Below, one piece after another: positions 1 through 9,005 of a stretch of DNA of 49,842 bases. Origin of the DNA: Spartobacteria bacterium (lineage in GTDB: Bacteria; Verrucomicrobiota; Verrucomicrobiia; Chthoniobacterales; Chthoniobacteraceae); assembly GCA_021324825.1 (NCBI GenBank), contig JAJPII010000032.1:1-49842 (forward strand), in the 5' to 3' direction. Numbering within the stretch: the stretch's first letter is position 1; each line of letters begins with the position of its first letter. The notes beneath the pieces are model-generated. The model worked only from the letters and a program-made list of their open reading frames with translations, was not told the origin of the DNA and searched no databases. The position numbers and the translations under genes are program-made.

Positions 1-26
1 ATGGCGAGGAGCGAATCCTCAATACG

Positions 27-1430
27 TCAGTAAGCGGTCTTCGGCGGCAGGAAGAGTTGCCGCACGGTCTTGAAGATGATGGCGCCGTCCATCGCGAGCG
101 ACCAGTTCTCCAAGTAGTAGAGATCGCAGTGCGTGCGCTCGACGATGTCTTCGGCTTTCATCGCTTCACCGCGCAGGCCGCGCACCTGGGCCAGCCCCGT
201 GATGCCGGGCTTGATGAAGCTGCGGACGCGGTAGAAGTTCGCGATCTCGCCAAAGAGCACGTCGTGGTCGACGAAATGCGGACGCGGCCCGACGATGCTC
301 ATGTCCCCTCTCAATACGTTGATGAACTGGGGCAGTTCGTCGATGCTGAGCTTGCGGAACCATTTTCCCGCCGGGTAGATGCGCGTGTCGCCCTTGGTGG
401 CCTGGTCGCCTTCCCGCCCGTGATTCACGTGCATGGTGCGGTACTTGAGAATCCTGAAAACCCGGTGCTCGCGTCCGTTGCGATCCTGCAGGAAGAAGAG
501 CGGGCCGGGCGATTGCCGCCGCTGGAAGAGCCAAACGATGAAGCTGGTGACGGGCAGTACGAAGAGAACCACGGGGAGGGCCATGGATACATCCACCAGG
601 CGTTTCACGACGCGGCCAAAGGGGCATTCGAGCGGTTCCTGGCGGAAGCTGATGAACTGGACGCCGTCGTCCTCCGCGAACCGGATGCTGCGGTGCAGCT
701 TGTCCTCGAGATCGTTGACGATGAGGAGGCGGATGCCGAGCTTATCGCACAAGTTTCCAAGATTGGCGATCTCCACGGGGGAGTGCGGCAGGTCGAGCAG
801 GATGACTTGCGTGGGGCGCCGTTCGCGCAGGATGTCCGGCGCGTCGGCTATCCTGCCCAGCACAGGCAAGCCCGCCGCCTCCGGGCCCTGTTTGTCGGTT
901 ACGATGCCGACGCTTTGGACGCCGTAAAACGCCTTGCGCTCAAGCCACGGCCCGAGTTTCGCGGCGTTCTCCGGGGAGCCGATGAGGATGGTCGGCTCCT
1001 GGTGCTTGCCGCCAAAGAAGAATTGGGCGATGCGGCGCGGCCAGTAGCGGTTCGATACGAAGAGCGCGATGTAGAGGATCGGGAAGAAGGAGAACAGAAA
1101 GACGCGCGAGATCGTGAGGTCCTTGGCCGCGACGAGGAAGACCAGGAGCGTGCCGCCGATGGCCATCGTCCGTCCGAGGCTGAGGGCGTGGTTCCCCACC
1201 ATGTCGATCTGCTGCAGGTTGCGGCGGAGATGCTTGGAGCGTCCCAGGTCCAGGAAGAACGAGGCGATGATGCACAGCGTGTAGGCGACGTAGTGGTGCG
1301 TCTCGAACCCGACCTGGCTCTGGCTGAAAACAAAGACGACCCCGCGCCATGCCCAGAACAGAGCGATCACCATCACGGCTTGCAGAATGCAGTGCAGCAG
1401 ATTTAACCCTCGAACTCTATTTGCGATCAT
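27..1430 (-). CDS. Exopolysaccharide polyprenyl glycosylphosphotransferase (priming sugar-1-P transferase)
   Basis: 467 aa. It should start glycan assembly by moving a sugar-1-phosphate from a nucleotide sugar to polyisoprenyl phosphate at the inner membrane. Four or so hydrophobic segments lie in residues 10-125, a Rossmann-like region (about 145-245) carries ILIGSPENA, and a fifth membrane segment (about 280-302) opens the C-terminal bacterial sugar transferase domain (273-467). Signature motifs are KYRTM (329-333), DELPQ (364-368) and SIVGPRP (378-384). This is the WbaP/WcaJ/EpsZ-like architecture at the usual length. The ATG at 1430 has a GGGGG-type ribosome site at 1442-1449. The gene is separated from the other glycan genes by the terminator at 1536-1568, so it probably has its own promoter in the AT-rich stretch 1450-1490, next to the 1511-1528 dyad. 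Which sugar it transfers cannot be told. Confidence 0.93.
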   Translation of the reverse strand: MIANRVRGLNLLHCILQAVMVIALFWAWRGVVFVFSQSQVGFETHHYVAYTLCIIASFFLDLGRSKHLRRNLQQIDMVGNHALSLGRTMAIGGTLLVFLVAAKDLTISRVFLFSFFPILYIALFVSNRYWPRRIAQFFFGGKHQEPTILIGSPENAAKLGPWLERKAFYGVQSVGIVTDKQGPEAAGLPVLGRIADAPDILRERRPTQVILLDLPHSPVEIANLGNLCDKLGIRLLIVNDLEDKLHRSIRFAEDDGVQFISFRQEPLECPFGRVVKRLVDVSMALPVVLFVLPVTSFIVWLFQRRQSPGPLFFLQDRNGREHRVFRILKYRTMHVNHGREGDQATKGDTRIYPAGKWFRKLSIDELPQFINVLRGDMSIVGPRPHFVDHDVLFGEIANFYRVRSFIKPGITGLAQVRGLRGEAMKAEDIVERTHCDLYYLENWSLAMDGAIIFKTVRQLFLPPKTAY

Positions 1431-1510
1431 TTTTGAGTTGGCCCCCTTTAATAATGCGTTGAGAGTATTATCTATTATGGAAATTTCAATTACCCCAGGT
1501 CTGAAAACTC

Positions 1511-1528
1511 TGTAGGAACCGTCCTACA
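1511..1528. promoter_or_regulatory. Perfect inverted repeat upstream of the priming transferase (candidate operator)
   Basis: TGTAGGA and TCCTACA form perfect 7-base arms around a 4-base spacer, about 80-100 bases upstream of the start codon at 1430. Between it and the gene lies an AT-rich stretch containing GATAAT on the minus strand (1467-1472). No T-run follows, so it is unlikely to be a terminator. Similar half-sites occur upstream of the plus-strand ligase gene (32770-32814). A regulator-binding role is inference. Confidence 0.4.
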
Positions 1529-1535
1529 ACAACGG

Positions 1536-1568
1536 AAAAAGGCCGGCATTTTCATGCCGGCCTTTTTT
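1536..1568 (-). terminator. Bidirectional intrinsic terminator
   Basis: A perfect 9-bp stem (GGCCGGCAT at 1541-1549 with ATGCCGGCC at 1554-1562) encloses a 4-base loop. A-run 1536-1540 and T-run 1563-1568 flank it, so it can act on both strands. It lies 18 bases past the stop of the glycosyltransferase ending at 1586, closing the long minus-strand glycan operon and isolating the priming transferase gene. Confidence 0.88.
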
Positions 1569-1585
1569 ATCAGAATGCGTTTATT

Positions 1586-2776
1586 CTAGGCTGCGACCCG
1601 CTCTTGCGCAGGCGGGCGTTCGCAGGAGCGGCATTCCATGGCCATGCGGTAGATGCGCTCGGTCTTCGCGGCCACGAGTTCCCATGTGTAAGACTCGCGC
1701 ACCAGTTCCAGCGCGGCGGCCCGCATCGGCTCGATCTCCTCCGGGTTCGTCGCGGCGATCTTTTCCAGCGCGGTGTGGATCGCATGCACGTCCCCCGGCG
1801 GAATCAGCCAGCCGTTCTTGCCGTCCTGGATCAATTCGAGCAGGCCGCCGGTCGCCGAACCGAGCACCGCGGTTCCGCAAGCCATCGCCTCCAGGCAGGC
1901 GAGGCTCGTGGCCTCCATCAAGGAAGGGATGACGCAGACATCCGCGACGTTCATCAACTCGGCCAGTTCGGCGTGATTCACGTTGCCAAGCACCCGGACG
2001 TCGCATACGTCGGGCGGGGGCAGCATGTCGCGCACGCTTTGCTGGTATTGTTCGTAACCGGCCGTCACGTTTCCCGCGAAGAGGAAGATGCTCTTCGCGC
2101 GCGTCTCCGGCGAGAGATACGCCAGTGTCTTGACGTAATAAATGATCCCCTTGGTGGGCGCCCAGCGTCTCGGGCAGAGGAAGACCAACTTCTTGCCGCA
2201 ACCCCATTTCTGCCTCAGCCGCCGCCGCTCGCCGATCGGGACCGGGAAAAAGACGCGGGTGTCCACGCCGTTTGGGATGTAATGGCTGTTCGGCGTCTCC
2301 GGCAGCAGTTCGCGGCTCGGGGCGATGACGGCGGAGAAGAGCGTCATGAGCCGATTCTGGAACCAGCGCGTGGCGGGCCAGCGGTTTAGATAGATGTAGG
2401 CGCCCGTGTGGTTGGTGAACACCACGGGGTATTTTCTCGACAGGATGAGGCTGGTGAGCACGGCCCCGATGTAACTGTGCTGGTGGACGATCTGCGGGCG
2501 GAGCTGGTTTACCCGGCGCGTGGTGCTCCACGTATTGGAACTGTTGAAAAAGCGGTCCAGGAATTTCATCACAAGCGTGAGCAGGGCCGGGATGCGCGAA
2601 CCGATCCGCATCTTCGTGAACGGGCGCCCTTCCTTATCCTGCCGCAGGGACCGCATGCGCACGATCTCCACGTCGTGCCCGCGCTCACGCAACGCTTCCG
2701 TCAGGTAGGCGATATGGTGTTCGAGACCCCCTGTCGTATCTTCCACGGTAGTCCTGGTCAGATGTAGCACTCGCAT
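1586..2776 (-). CDS. Glycosyltransferase, GT4 family
   Basis: 396 aa, GT-B fold. The N-terminal half begins with a Rossmann strand (MRVLHLTRTT) and a glycine-rich GGLEHH acceptor loop. The donor half holds IPNGVD (167-172) and the E-x7-E motif (E288, E296 in EATSLACLEAMACG) that binds the nucleotide sugar in GT4 retaining transferases. The start ATG at 2776 is backed by AAGGGG at 2784-2789 with 7-base spacing. This is the last gene of the long operon, 30 bases after the deacetylase gene and just before the terminator. Transfer of a sugar to the growing lipid-linked glycan at the cytoplasmic membrane face is expected from the family; donor and acceptor are unknown. Confidence 0.9.
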   Translation of the reverse strand: MRVLHLTRTTVEDTTGGLEHHIAYLTEALRERGHDVEIVRMRSLRQDKEGRPFTKMRIGSRIPALLTLVMKFLDRFFNSSNTWSTTRRVNQLRPQIVHQHSYIGAVLTSLILSRKYPVVFTNHTGAYIYLNRWPATRWFQNRLMTLFSAVIAPSRELLPETPNSHYIPNGVDTRVFFPVPIGERRRLRQKWGCGKKLVFLCPRRWAPTKGIIYYVKTLAYLSPETRAKSIFLFAGNVTAGYEQYQQSVRDMLPPPDVCDVRVLGNVNHAELAELMNVADVCVIPSLMEATSLACLEAMACGTAVLGSATGGLLELIQDGKNGWLIPPGDVHAIHTALEKIAATNPEEIEPMRAAALELVRESYTWELVAAKTERIYRMAMECRSCERPPAQERVAA

Positions 2777-2806
2777 GGTTTTTCCCCTTCCCTCGGGTTG
2801 TGTTTT

Positions 2807-3652
2807 TTATGAATCGGAATTCGCATCCGCGACGGCTTCTTTTAGCGTCGAAACCCTGAATCCGCAATCAAGAGCCTCGGCGATCATCGCGCGCAAGGCC
2901 GGCAGCCCGTGGATGCCCGCATAAAACGGATGATCATACACGACGGCGAGGCGCCCCTTCGCGGCCAGTTCGTTCCTGAAATGCGCCGCGACGCCCTTCG
3001 CGTCCAGCCCGCGCATTTGCAGCGTCTCCAGGTACCCGGCCCTGCCCGGACCCGGCGTTATATTCGTGGGGACGAGGGTCAGGCCGGCGCTGTCGCGCGC
3101 GACTTCCGTGGCCGCGGCGTCGTAGGCGTCGGCGAGGATGCGGAACCCCAGCGCGGGCAGGAGTTCCTTCAGCCGCGGAGGGCTGTTCCATGCGGGCGAA
3201 GCGAAGGATGTTGTCTCCGGTATCGAATGCTTCCGCATCGCCCGGAGGCTGGAAAGGATCTCGTCGCGCAGCCGCTCCTCGGACCACTCCTGCGCGTGGT
3301 GTTCCCACTGCGAATGGTTGCGTCCGCCGTGAACGCCGATTTCATGCCCGGCATCCAGCGCGGCGCGCAAGGTGGCGGGCGACACGAGTCCGGCGTTCGG
3401 ATTGAGAGCGGCGACGACAAGGGAATCGCGGAGACCAAGTTTGGCCGCCGCCGAGATATGCCCGGGCCGCGCGCGGCTGACGATGCGGCGGAACGCCTTG
3501 GCCAGTGTGATGCGCCGGTCAAACCCTCTCCCCATGTTGACGAAGAAAGTGAACCGCACGCCGAATTCGCGAGCCAGGGCGAGAAGCGCGGGCATCCCCC
3601 GCGTCACGCATGCGTGGGTGTCGGCGTCGAATCGGAAGCAGCAATGCTTCAT
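2807..3652 (-). CDS. Polysaccharide deacetylase-like protein, ArnD type
   Basis: 281 aa. The N-terminus CFRFDADTH puts two aspartates (D9, D11) where ArnD-like deacetylases carry their DxD metal and base residues. GHEIGVHGGRNH supplies H103, H108 and H113 as candidate metal ligands, and VVYDHP near residue 240 resembles the C-terminal catalytic His region. The general layout (short N-terminal strand, GVRFTFFVNMG) resembles ArnD, which deformylates a lipid-linked aminoarabinose, more than secreted chitin deacetylases. There is no signal peptide, so it probably works on a lipid-linked sugar at the inner membrane. The start overlaps the upstream gene by ATGA. Substrate is not determinable; deformylation or deacetylation of an N-acyl sugar is inference. 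Confidence 0.85.
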   Translation of the reverse strand: MKHCCFRFDADTHACVTRGMPALLALAREFGVRFTFFVNMGRGFDRRITLAKAFRRIVSRARPGHISAAAKLGLRDSLVVAALNPNAGLVSPATLRAALDAGHEIGVHGGRNHSQWEHHAQEWSEERLRDEILSSLRAMRKHSIPETTSFASPAWNSPPRLKELLPALGFRILADAYDAAATEVARDSAGLTLVPTNITPGPGRAGYLETLQMRGLDAKGVAAHFRNELAAKGRLAVVYDHPFYAGIHGLPALRAMIAEALDCGFRVSTLKEAVADANSDS

Positions 3653-4818
3653 CCCTTGATGATCCTGCCGTAAATCCGCTCGACCTGCCGCGCCCCCTGG
3701 CGCGCGGTGAACGTATCGCGGACGTGGTGATAGCCCGCGCCGCCTATGCGCCGCGCCTTTTCCGGGTCCTGGATGAGCGAAATGATTTCGTTGGCGAGAG
3801 CCGCCGGGTCTCCCATCGGGGTGAGCAATCCGTTCTCGCCGTGCGTGATGATCTCCGGCACGCCTCCGCCGCGCGTCGCGATGACGGGTTTGCCCACCGC
3901 CATCGCCTCGGTTATCACCTGGCCGAACGGCTCCCCCGTTATCGAGGCGTGCACCACGATGTCGAGAGCGGCCATCGCTTTTGGAATATCCTTTGTAAAC
4001 CCGGCGAACCGCACGCGGGGAGCCAGAGGCGCGGCCTGGCGGCGAAGCCCTTCCTCGTACTCGTCCTCTCCGAAGAGCGGCGCGCCGATGATGACGAATT
4101 CCGCCTCATGCCCCGCGGCGACGACCCGCGCGGCGGCTTGCAAAAAGATGTGCTGGCCCTTCCATTTCGCGAGGCGGCCCACGATGCCGATGCGGACGGG
4201 CGAATGGAGCGGCTCCGGGCCGTTGGCGCGCGGTTCCAGTTCGCGGTCGCTCAAGCCGTCGTAGACCACGGTGGAGCGCTTGCCGCCGTCGTGCATGCGG
4301 AGCTGCTCCATCACGCTGTTGGAGACGGCTATGACGTGCTTCGGCGCGTGGCGGGCCATGAAACGGAACGCCTTGACGGTCGCCGCCGGGAAATAGGATT
4401 CGTTCACGAAATCTCGTATGTGCCAGACGAGCGGCGCCCTCGCGAACCGCGACGCCAGCGCTCCGTAAACGTGCGCCTTGATGGTGTTGGTGTGGATGAT
4501 CCGGATGCGGTGCTCGCGCGCGAAAGCGCCCACTCGCGCGGCGTAGGCGGCGACCATCGCGAGCCGGCCCGCGTGCATCCACGCGCCCGCGCCGAGCGTG
4601 TCCTTGCGGACCTCGCGCACACGGCTCGAGAGAGGGAGGACGTGCGTTTCCACGTCGATCTCCCGCATCGCCTGCACGGCGGGGCCGTCCTCGCCGAAGA
4701 CCATTACGGGCCAGACCTTCGTCCTGTCCACGGCGCTCAGGAGCCGCATGAGCGCGAACTCCGCGCCGCTCGGCTTGGCCGCGTGGTTGAGATACATGAC
4801 CCGGCAAGGCTCGCTCAT
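3649..4818 (-). CDS. Glycosyltransferase, GT4 family
   Basis: 389 aa GT-B protein. The N-terminal domain has YLNHAAKPSGAE with the usual glycine acceptor loop, and IIHTNTIKAHVYG near residue 108. The donor domain has GIVGRLAKWKGQ (about 211-222), and the E-x7-E pair falls at E296 and E304 in GEPFGQVITE. The C-terminal segment VERIYGRIIKG is typical of GT4 proteins. It overlaps both neighbours by 4 bases (ATGA), indicating translational coupling. Sugar donor unknown. Confidence 0.9.
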   Translation of the reverse strand: MSEPCRVMYLNHAAKPSGAEFALMRLLSAVDRTKVWPVMVFGEDGPAVQAMREIDVETHVLPLSSRVREVRKDTLGAGAWMHAGRLAMVAAYAARVGAFAREHRIRIIHTNTIKAHVYGALASRFARAPLVWHIRDFVNESYFPAATVKAFRFMARHAPKHVIAVSNSVMEQLRMHDGGKRSTVVYDGLSDRELEPRANGPEPLHSPVRIGIVGRLAKWKGQHIFLQAAARVVAAGHEAEFVIIGAPLFGEDEYEEGLRRQAAPLAPRVRFAGFTKDIPKAMAALDIVVHASITGEPFGQVITEAMAVGKPVIATRGGGVPEIITHGENGLLTPMGDPAALANEIISLIQDPEKARRIGGAGYHHVRDTFTARQGARQVERIYGRIIKG

Positions 4819-5969
4819 ACCGGGGCCGCCTCCCGCTCACCCGTGAGTTCCAGGTAGATGTCGCGCATCTGTTCGGCGATGCGCTCCCACGTGTAGCGCT
4901 CCTTCACCTGTTCCAAGCCGAGCCGGCCCAGTTCGCGGGCGTAGCCAGGGTTGTCCCGCAACTTGCCGATCGCGCCCGCAAGCGCCTCGGGATTGGCTTC
5001 CGGCACGATGATCCCCCCCCTGCCCACAACCTCCGGGATGCCGCCCGAATCCGACCCGATGACGGGGGTGCCGCACGCCTGCGCTTCGATGATGACGCGG
5101 CCAAATTGCTCCTTCCACGTCGGGGTCGTCCTGGAAACTAGCAGCAGCGCATCCATCGCGTTCATCGCTTCGGGCAGGGCTTCCATCGGGCGCGGCGGGA
5201 GAAACTTCGCGCGTTCGCCGAGGCCAAGCTGCGCGATGCGCCTTTCCAGATCGGGCTGGAAAACGCCCGCGCCGATAAAGAGAAGGTTCACGTCCGCCGG
5301 GCAGGCCGCGAGCGCTTCGACCGCGTCCATGAGGCCCTTCGCCTCGATCATGCGCCCGACGTAACCGACGACGAATCCCTTCAAACCCAGCGCCTGCTTG
5401 CACGCCTCGCGATCCATGGGACGGAAGAGCGCGGCGTCCACGCCGTTGCCGACGAACTTCGCCGGGCCTTTATACCCGTGCGCGCGCAGGACGCTTATTC
5501 CCTCCGTCTGGCGCGTCACGGCGTAATCGGCGTGACGAAGCGTGTAGCGGCGGAATGTCGTGAAGGGAAACGGATGGATGCGGTTGATGTTCGCTTCCGT
5601 CTCCGCGACGATCTTCGCCGAGGGGCGGATGCGATCCCGCAACCGGCACGCTTGCACGCTCACGAGGCCCCACGGTTCTTCCCAGATGTCGATGATGTCC
5701 GGTTTAAATTCGCGCAGCGTTTTAGCGAGCGCCGGGTAATGGTGGAAATACCATTGCGCGGGGCCGGCCCACGGGAAGCGGACCTTTCCCACCTGGAACG
5801 CATAGGAAGGGTTCTCGGGCGGCTGCGGCGCGCGCCACTTGCCGTATTCGCTCCAGCGGTCTGGAACCAGGACGCGGAGATCGACGCCGGGCAGCGCGCC
5901 GAGACGCTGCGCCCTCTGCTGGCCTTCGGCGCGAACCTGGCAGGCGTGGGCTATGAGGAGCACTTTCAT
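4815..5969 (-). CDS. Glycosyltransferase, GT4 family
   Basis: 384 aa. I place the start at the ATG at 5969 (MKVLLIAHAC) rather than further upstream: it overlaps the previous gene by ATGA and begins exactly at the first Rossmann strand; the upstream extension lacks any conserved feature. Conserved parts are FVGNGVD (172-178), VGYVGRMIEAKG (about 201-212) and E287/E295 in KEQFGRVIIEAQACG. A distinctive DIWEEPWG (94-101) is shared with some sulfolipid or capsule GT4 enzymes. The role should be elongation of the surface glycan; substrate unknown. Confidence 0.9.
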   Translation of the reverse strand: MKVLLIAHACQVRAEGQQRAQRLGALPGVDLRVLVPDRWSEYGKWRAPQPPENPSYAFQVGKVRFPWAGPAQWYFHHYPALAKTLREFKPDIIDIWEEPWGLVSVQACRLRDRIRPSAKIVAETEANINRIHPFPFTTFRRYTLRHADYAVTRQTEGISVLRAHGYKGPAKFVGNGVDAALFRPMDREACKQALGLKGFVVGYVGRMIEAKGLMDAVEALAACPADVNLLFIGAGVFQPDLERRIAQLGLGERAKFLPPRPMEALPEAMNAMDALLLVSRTTPTWKEQFGRVIIEAQACGTPVIGSDSGGIPEVVGRGGIIVPEANPEALAGAIGKLRDNPGYARELGRLGLEQVKERYTWERIAEQMRDIYLELTGEREAAPV

Positions 5970-7150
5970 AAATGGGCGGCGGCGAGCGCCTGCTGGTAAA
6001 CGGAGAGTATCGCACGCGCCATCCGCGCGCAGGTGAAACATTCCTCGAAACGGCGCAGGCCTTCCCTTCCCATCGCGGCGCCTTCCGACGGCGCGCCGAG
6101 CAACCGCAGGATCGCCGCCGCCAGCGCATCCGGCGCGGAGGCGGGAACAAGGAGGCCGGTCTTTTCATGGACGACGATTTCCAGCGGACCGCCCACGGCT
6201 GTCGAGATGACAGGTTTGCCGAGGGCCATCGCTTCGAGGAGGACGAGGCCGAACGGCTCGGCGAGACTCGGCAGGACAAAGACGTCTGCGGCGTTGATGA
6301 AGGAAAGGGAATCCTGCCGGAAACCCGCCAGCGTGACGACGCCGGTCAAGCCCGCTTCGAGAATCTGCCGGGCCAGCGCGGGATGTTGCGAGCCTTCCCC
6401 GACGACGACGCACCGCGCGGCGGGATTCGCGGCGGCGACGCGCGACATGGCTGCGATCAGGGTCGGCACATCCTTCTCGGGTTCGAGCCTCGCCACGCAG
6501 ACGACCAGCGGCGCGTTCGAGTCAACGCCAAGTTCCGCGCGCACCTGGACGAGCGAAGCGCGCTCCGGCGTCGCGATGCCGTTGGGAACGACGGTTATCT
6601 TGTCGGGCGGCGCGTCTTTCCGTGCGATCATCGCGTCGCGAACGGCCTGCGAGATGGCGATGAAACGGCTCATGCGCGAACCCGTCCAGCCATGGGCCGC
6701 CGTGCTGAGAACGCGCTGGACGCCGCCCCGCGTCAGCCGCCCGGGCTCGAGGAAATGCTGGGTGAGGATGCAGGAACCCGCGCCGGCCAGCGCGGTCGCC
6801 AGGGCGGAGGAAAGAGCCGTGCGGCCGTTGTGCGCGTGAACGAGGTCGAGTTCGCCCGAAGCGAGCAGCGCGCGCAGCTTGCCGACCGCGCGGAAGTCGA
6901 TCATGCCGCCTTTCTGAATCGCGATAACCGGCACGCCCGCCGCTTCCGACCGCTCCGCGAGCGGCGACGGCGCGGGGCACGCCACGCGCACCTGGACGCC
7001 GCAATCCCGCAGGCCGCGGGCGAGATCGAATATATGCCGTTCCGTGCCGGCGAAGACGTCCGAGTCCGTGAAGAGGGCGACGCGCGGGCCGCGCCCCGAA
7101 GGCCCCGTATTTGCCGGAGGCGTTTCCAAAAGGTCAGTTGCTGTTTCCAT
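5966..7150 (-). CDS. Glycosyltransferase, GT4 family
   Basis: 394 aa. A 20-residue polar lead precedes the first Rossmann strand (RVALFTDSDVFAGTERH), so a later start is possible, but no internal Met or Val close to the domain is better. LDLVHAHNGR, ITVVPNGI and CVARLEPEKD mark the two domains. E-x7-E is E298 and E306 in AEPFGLVLLEAMALG. Its 5' end overlaps the preceding gene by 17 bases and its 3' end overlaps the next by 4. Confidence 0.9.
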   Translation of the reverse strand: METATDLLETPPANTGPSGRGPRVALFTDSDVFAGTERHIFDLARGLRDCGVQVRVACPAPSPLAERSEAAGVPVIAIQKGGMIDFRAVGKLRALLASGELDLVHAHNGRTALSSALATALAGAGSCILTQHFLEPGRLTRGGVQRVLSTAAHGWTGSRMSRFIAISQAVRDAMIARKDAPPDKITVVPNGIATPERASLVQVRAELGVDSNAPLVVCVARLEPEKDVPTLIAAMSRVAAANPAARCVVVGEGSQHPALARQILEAGLTGVVTLAGFRQDSLSFINAADVFVLPSLAEPFGLVLLEAMALGKPVISTAVGGPLEIVVHEKTGLLVPASAPDALAAAILRLLGAPSEGAAMGREGLRRFEECFTCARMARAILSVYQQALAAAHL

Positions 7151-8282
7151 AAAGAATGCGTTCGTAGCGCGCGAGAACGACGGGCCACTGGTAGCGCATC
7201 ACCGTGGCCGGAACGCGCGCCGCAAGCGCCTCGCGCGCGCCATCGTCGAGCAGGCGGGTGATCGCCTCGGCCAGTTGCGCGCCGCTGTCCGGGTCGTCGA
7301 TGAGAAAGCCGTTCACTCCCGGCGCGACGGCGTTGTCCGCGCCCGGTATGTTCGTGGTGAGGACGGGCAGGCCGCTGCCGAGCGCCTCGAGGATGCCGAG
7401 GCCGAACGCCTCGTATTTGGCGGGCAAGACGAAGAAATCCGCCGCGGCGTGAAAGTCCGCCACGTCCGCCGTCGGGCCGCAGGCGAGGACCCGCCCCTCG
7501 ACGCCGAACGCCGCGGCCTGCGCGCGAACGATGCGCGCGTCGGGCCGGCCCACGACGAGAAGACGCAGGCGCGGGCAATTCAACTCGCGCATGGCGGCGA
7601 GGATCGTGCGGTAGCCCTTTCGCTCCAGTTCGTTGGCGACGAAAAGCATGGCGACTTCCCCTTCGCGCAGGCCTAGCCGCTCGCGCATCGCCTCGCGGCG
7701 CAGGGCGCGCTGGCGCGGATTGAATTCATCGGGCGAGAATCCGTTCGGGATCACCTCCACGTCTTCGCCTGGCACGCCGTAACAGCGGCTCAGGTCTTCC
7801 TTCACCTCCGCGGTGCGGGCGACGATCTTGCGATACTGCCTCCGGGCGAGATGCATCTCCTCCAGGCGCAGCAGGACGGGATGGATCGGGTTCAACCGCT
7901 GCTTCCACCGCGCGAGCGACATCGGCGCGCGGGAAGTCTTCACCCGCTCCAGCCACGCGCGATGGACGCCCGCGGCCCAATACACGCCGCCCGTGGGGCA
8001 TTCGCAGCCGAACGTCCCCAGGACGCCGCGGCCCGCTCCCATCCGCCGGGTGCATTCGGAAAGAAAGGTGGGCGCGCGGCGGAAGGCGGGGTGGGCGATG
8101 CTCGCGACGTATTCAAAATGGATGGGCGGTCCGTTGGGATTGACGGAGCCGCTCTCCTCCCATTCGCTGGCGTAGACGGTGACCTCGTGCCCGCGCCCCG
8201 CCAGGAAGCGCGCGGACTCGTACACAATGCGCTCCACGCCGGCGCGGCGATGGCAGCCGGGGTATGCCAGGGCGATCTTCAT
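7134..8282 (-). CDS. Glycosyltransferase, GT4 family (paralogue of 10148-11230)
   Basis: 382 aa. The start region MKIALAYPGCHRRAGVER, the block GTFGCECPTGGVYWA (about 89-103) and ARWKQRLNPIHPVLL are nearly repeated in the protein encoded at 10148-11230, so the two genes are paralogues within one operon. IPNGFSPDEFN (178-188), FVANELERKG (214-223) and E291/E299 in YEAFGLGILEALGSG define a GT4 donor domain. It resembles WaaG-like proteins in its N-terminal GVER...AGRGHEVTVYAS segment, but that does not fix the acceptor. ATGA coupling links it to the upstream GT2 gene. Confidence 0.9.
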   Translation of the reverse strand: MKIALAYPGCHRRAGVERIVYESARFLAGRGHEVTVYASEWEESGSVNPNGPPIHFEYVASIAHPAFRRAPTFLSECTRRMGAGRGVLGTFGCECPTGGVYWAAGVHRAWLERVKTSRAPMSLARWKQRLNPIHPVLLRLEEMHLARRQYRKIVARTAEVKEDLSRCYGVPGEDVEVIPNGFSPDEFNPRQRALRREAMRERLGLREGEVAMLFVANELERKGYRTILAAMRELNCPRLRLLVVGRPDARIVRAQAAAFGVEGRVLACGPTADVADFHAAADFFVLPAKYEAFGLGILEALGSGLPVLTTNIPGADNAVAPGVNGFLIDDPDSGAQLAEAITRLLDDGAREALAARVPATVMRYQWPVVLARYERILYGNSN

Positions 8283-9001
8283 TCTTTATAGCGGCCGGTC
8301 TGGAATCTCAACGCCCACGGAAGGAGCATCGATTCAAACAGGACGACCCACGACATCTTCGATTTCCCGTGCGTGCGATCCGAGAACGTGATGGGGACTT
8401 CCTCGATGTTCAGATGCGCGCGGAACGCCCGCAGGATCATCTCCACCTGGAAAGCGTACCCCTCCGAACGCAGGGTCCCGACCTTGACGGCTTGCAAACC
8501 CTTGCGCGTCCAGCAGCGGAAGCCCGCGGTCGGGTCGGTGAACGGCGTTCCCAGAACCTGCCGCACGTACCAGCCGGCGAAGCGCGAAAGCAACACCCGG
8601 CGTTGAGGCCAGTCGCGGACCTTGCCGTTGCGAACGTAGCGGGAACCGATGACCAGGTCGGCGCGCGCGCTGGCCGCCAGCAGGGTTGGGATATCAAAGG
8701 GGTCGTGGGACAGGTCGGCGTCCATCTGCAACACGCGGTCGTATCCCTTTTCCATCGCCTTGCTGAAGCCGTCGCGGTATGCCAGGCCCAGCCCGCGGGG
8801 CCCCGTCCTGCGCAGCACGGAGTAGTTCGCATACTCCGGCCTGGTCTTGAACAATTCCTCCGCCTTGTCCGCGGTGCCGTCCGGCGAAGCGTCGTCGACG
8901 AGCATCAGATGCGCCTCCGGCACGGCTTGCGCGAGCTGCGGCGCGAGCACCTGGAGGTTCTGCGCCTCATTGTAAGTCGGGATAATGATAATCGTGCTCA
9001 T
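8279..9001 (-). CDS. Polyprenol-phosphate hexose (mannose) synthase-like GT2
   Basis: 240 aa, compact GT-A protein like the DPM1 type of dolichol-phosphate mannose synthase without C-terminal membrane anchor. Motifs are IIIPTYNEAQN at the start, VDDASPDGT (35-43), the DxD metal site DADLSHDP (94-101), DPTAGFRCW, GYAFQVEM and DRTHGKSKM, all characteristic of polyprenyl-phosphate mannosyl/glucosyl synthases. Its product would be a polyprenyl-phosphate-linked sugar used as donor on the periplasmic side, which fits the GT87-like membrane transferase encoded at 20320-21555. The gap to the preceding gene is four bases. Mannose versus glucose is not settled by sequence. Confidence 0.9.
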   Translation of the reverse strand: MSTIIIIPTYNEAQNLQVLAPQLAQAVPEAHLMLVDDASPDGTADKAEELFKTRPEYANYSVLRRTGPRGLGLAYRDGFSKAMEKGYDRVLQMDADLSHDPFDIPTLLAASARADLVIGSRYVRNGKVRDWPQRRVLLSRFAGWYVRQVLGTPFTDPTAGFRCWTRKGLQAVKVGTLRSEGYAFQVEMILRAFRAHLNIEEVPITFSDRTHGKSKMSWVVLFESMLLPWALRFQTGRYKE

Positions 9002-9005
9002 CTCT

